Shown one piece after another: positions 14,069-15,292 of a stretch of DNA of 15,292 bases. Source of the stretch: DATEOR01 sp046734455. GTDB lineage: Bacteria > Actinomycetota > Thermoleophilia > Gaiellales > Gaiellaceae. Location: contig JBKPRJ010000052.1 of assembly GCA_046734455.1 (NCBI GenBank), positions 1-15,292 of the forward strand. Reading direction: 5' to 3'. Each line of letters opens with the position of its first letter. Position 1 is the first letter of the stretch. The notes beneath the pieces are model-generated. The model saw only the letters and a program-made list of their open reading frames with translations, had not been told where the DNA came from and did no database searches. The translations under genes were made by a program, and so were the position numbers.

Positions 14069-15229
14069 ATGCAATCCTGGTGGGCGAAAGGAGGCGCGCT
14101 CGTCGCCGCGGCACTGCTCGGCGGCGGCGTCGCCGTCGGCCTCGGCCAGACCGTCGATTCCGGCTCGACCACGACCGTGGTCCGCGAGATCCAGAACGGG
14201 ACGACGGAGCCGGCCGCTTTCCCCACGAGCGCGGGCAAGAAGATCTCCGAGATCTACGAGGCCGCCAAGCACGGCGTCGTGCAGGTCACCTCGACCTCGG
14301 TCGTCTCGAACAACTTCTTCGGCGCGCAGGAGCAGCAGGCCCAGGGCTCCGGCTTCGTCATCGACAAGGACGGCCACGTCGTGACGAACTACCACGTCGT
14401 CCAGGGCGCGAAGAAGGTTCAGGTCAGCTTCTCGGACGAGGAGCAGATCGACGCCACGGTGGTCGGAACCGATCCGTCGACCGACATCGCCGTCCTGAAG
14501 ATCCAGGGCGCGATGTCGCGCTCGTTCACGCCCCTCACCCTCGGCGACTCGAGCCAGGTGCAGGTCGGTGACGCAGTCGTCGCAATCGGCAACCCCTTCG
14601 GCCTCGAGCGCACAGTCACCGCGGGGATCGTGAGCGCGCTGCAGCGCCAGATCCAGGCGCCGAACGGCTTCCAGATCGACGAGGCCATCCAGACGGACGC
14701 AGCTATCAACCACGGCAACTCGGGCGGGCCGCTCCTGAACGCCAACGGCGACGTGATCGGCGTGAACGCGCAGATCGAGACGGAGTCGGGCGGCAACGTC
14801 GGCATCGGCTTCGCGATCCCGATCGACACGGTCAAGGACGTCGCCGGCCAGCTCATCAAGGAGGGCAAGGTCGAGCACGCCTATCTCGGGATCGAGATGG
14901 CGACGATCAACTCCGACCTCGCGGAGAACTTCCGCGTTCCGGTCGACAAGGGCGTCCTCATCCAGCGGGTCCGTGACGGCAGCCCGGCCGAGGACGCCGG
15001 CCTCCAGGGCGGCACGACGCAGGTCGTCCTCGCCGGCACGACGTACTGGCTCGGCGGCGACGTGATCACCAAGGTGGACGGACAGACGGTGGAAACCAGC
15101 GACCAGCTGGCTTCCGTAGTGACTTCGAAACAGCCGGGCGATTCCCTCGAGCTCGAGGTGCATCGCGGACAGGAGACTTTGAATGTGACGGTTGAGCTTG
15201 GGCGCCAACCGAGCACCCCAGTCGGATAA
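14069..15229 (+). CDS. htrA: HtrA/DegP-type membrane-anchored serine protease with PDZ domain
   Basis: This 386-residue trypsin-like protease degrades or processes misfolded extracytoplasmic proteins. One N-terminal hydrophobic segment (about 7-27) has no clear cleavage site and would anchor the protein with its catalytic part outside the membrane. A Ser/Thr-rich linker follows to about 55. The triad is H109 (TNYHVV), D139 (DPSTDIAVLKI) and S218 (HGNSGGPLL). A single PDZ domain covers about 270-380, starting with AYLGIE. Actinobacterial HtrA proteins usually have this one-PDZ form, often with a longer cytoplasmic N-terminus, which is absent here. ATG 14069 follows a -10 box by 6 nt. It diverges from the S66-importer operon across a short regulatory strip. 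Whether it is a general envelope-stress protease or has specific targets is not shown. Confidence 0.95.
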   Translation: MQSWWAKGGALVAAALLGGGVAVGLGQTVDSGSTTTVVREIQNGTTEPAAFPTSAGKKISEIYEAAKHGVVQVTSTSVVSNNFFGAQEQQAQGSGFVIDKDGHVVTNYHVVQGAKKVQVSFSDEEQIDATVVGTDPSTDIAVLKIQGAMSRSFTPLTLGDSSQVQVGDAVVAIGNPFGLERTVTAGIVSALQRQIQAPNGFQIDEAIQTDAAINHGNSGGPLLNANGDVIGVNAQIETESGGNVGIGFAIPIDTVKDVAGQLIKEGKVEHAYLGIEMATINSDLAENFRVPVDKGVLIQRVRDGSPAEDAGLQGGTTQVVLAGTTYWLGGDVITKVDGQTVETSDQLASVVTSKQPGDSLELEVHRGQETLNVTVELGRQPSTPVG

Positions 15230-15234
15230 CGGCG

Positions 15235-15258
15235 CCCTTGGCCCCTTACCCCAAGGGG
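15235..15258 (+). terminator. GC-rich hairpin downstream of htrA
   Basis: Two competing hairpins begin 5 to 12 bp after the stop codon. CCCTTGG (15235-15241) pairs with CCAAGGG (15251-15257) around a 9-nt loop. CCCCTT (15242-15247) pairs with AAGGGG (15253-15258) around a 5-nt loop. No T-run follows, so this would be a weak intrinsic terminator or a 3'-end stabiliser. Confidence 0.45.
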
Positions 15259-15261
15259 CAC

Positions 15262-15273
15262 GCTTCCGGAAGC
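15262..15273. other. Perfect 12-bp palindrome GCTTCCGGAAGC
   Basis: GCTTCCGGAAGC is identical to its reverse complement and lies 3 bp after the hairpin near the right window edge. It could be an operator half of a promoter for a gene beyond the window, or chance. Only 19 bp of sequence follow. Confidence 0.35.
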
Positions 15274-15292
15274 CGCATCGCCAGCTTGGCTC

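Noticed and set aside
14042..15208. 388-codon open frame on the minus strand opposite htrA
   Set aside because: It is exactly antisense to a protease with an intact catalytic triad. Its composition (Asp, Arg, Leu and Val rich, no recognisable motif) is what high-GC codon bias gives on the opposite strand.

Overview
The window is high-GC DNA with tightly packed genes. It reads as an uncultured actinobacterium, perhaps Thermoleophilia-like. That placement is an inference from base composition, heavy use of GTG starts, several apparently leaderless promoters and the general look of the proteins; there is no rRNA or other marker gene to confirm it. I found eleven complete protein-coding genes and one cut by the left edge. 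I saw no RNA gene, insertion sequence, CRISPR array or phage gene.

Left part (1-7328): genes alternate between strands. A CocE/NonD-type hydrolase (+, cut at its 5' end) converges on a serine beta-lactamase-family hydrolase (-). The latter diverges, with only 24 bp between start codons, from a two-gene unit (+) of a metal-dependent amidohydrolase and a small Rieske [2Fe-2S] protein overlapping by GTGA. These converge on a YtcJ-type amidohydrolase (-), which diverges, 5 bp apart, from an M20 metallopeptidase (+). All but the Rieske protein are predicted hydrolases of ester or amide bonds.

Right part (7325-13990, minus strand): one apparent six-gene operon. Transcription order is S66 (LD-carboxypeptidase/MccF-type) peptidase, lipoprotein peptide-binding protein, two permeases (B and C types) and two ATPases (D and F types). 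Adjacent genes overlap by ATGA or GTGA except for a 25-bp gap between the binding protein and the first permease, so this is a complete peptide importer with a dedicated peptidase. By analogy with the Bacillus subtilis dpp-ykf operon, uptake of murein-type or other unusual peptides is a reasonable hypothesis. The last ATPase gene and the M20 peptidase gene converge so tightly that their stop codons share one CTAG.

Right end (14069-15229): a membrane-anchored HtrA/DegP-type serine protease with a PDZ domain diverges from the operon. The intergenic strip holds two 9-bp direct repeats with an 11-bp period, which look like an OmpR/PhoB-family regulator site, and a candidate -10 box for each direction.

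The most notable points are as follows. The S66 gene has no ATG, GTG or TTG early enough to encode its conserved N-terminus and seems to start at a leaderless CTG. The direct-repeat operator may link cell-envelope proteolysis with peptide uptake. The window also has unusually compressed divergent and convergent junctions, and a pair of dyad-containing repeats near the left end. I see no evidence of a wholly new system such as a defence island; the genes belong to known families in an interesting arrangement.
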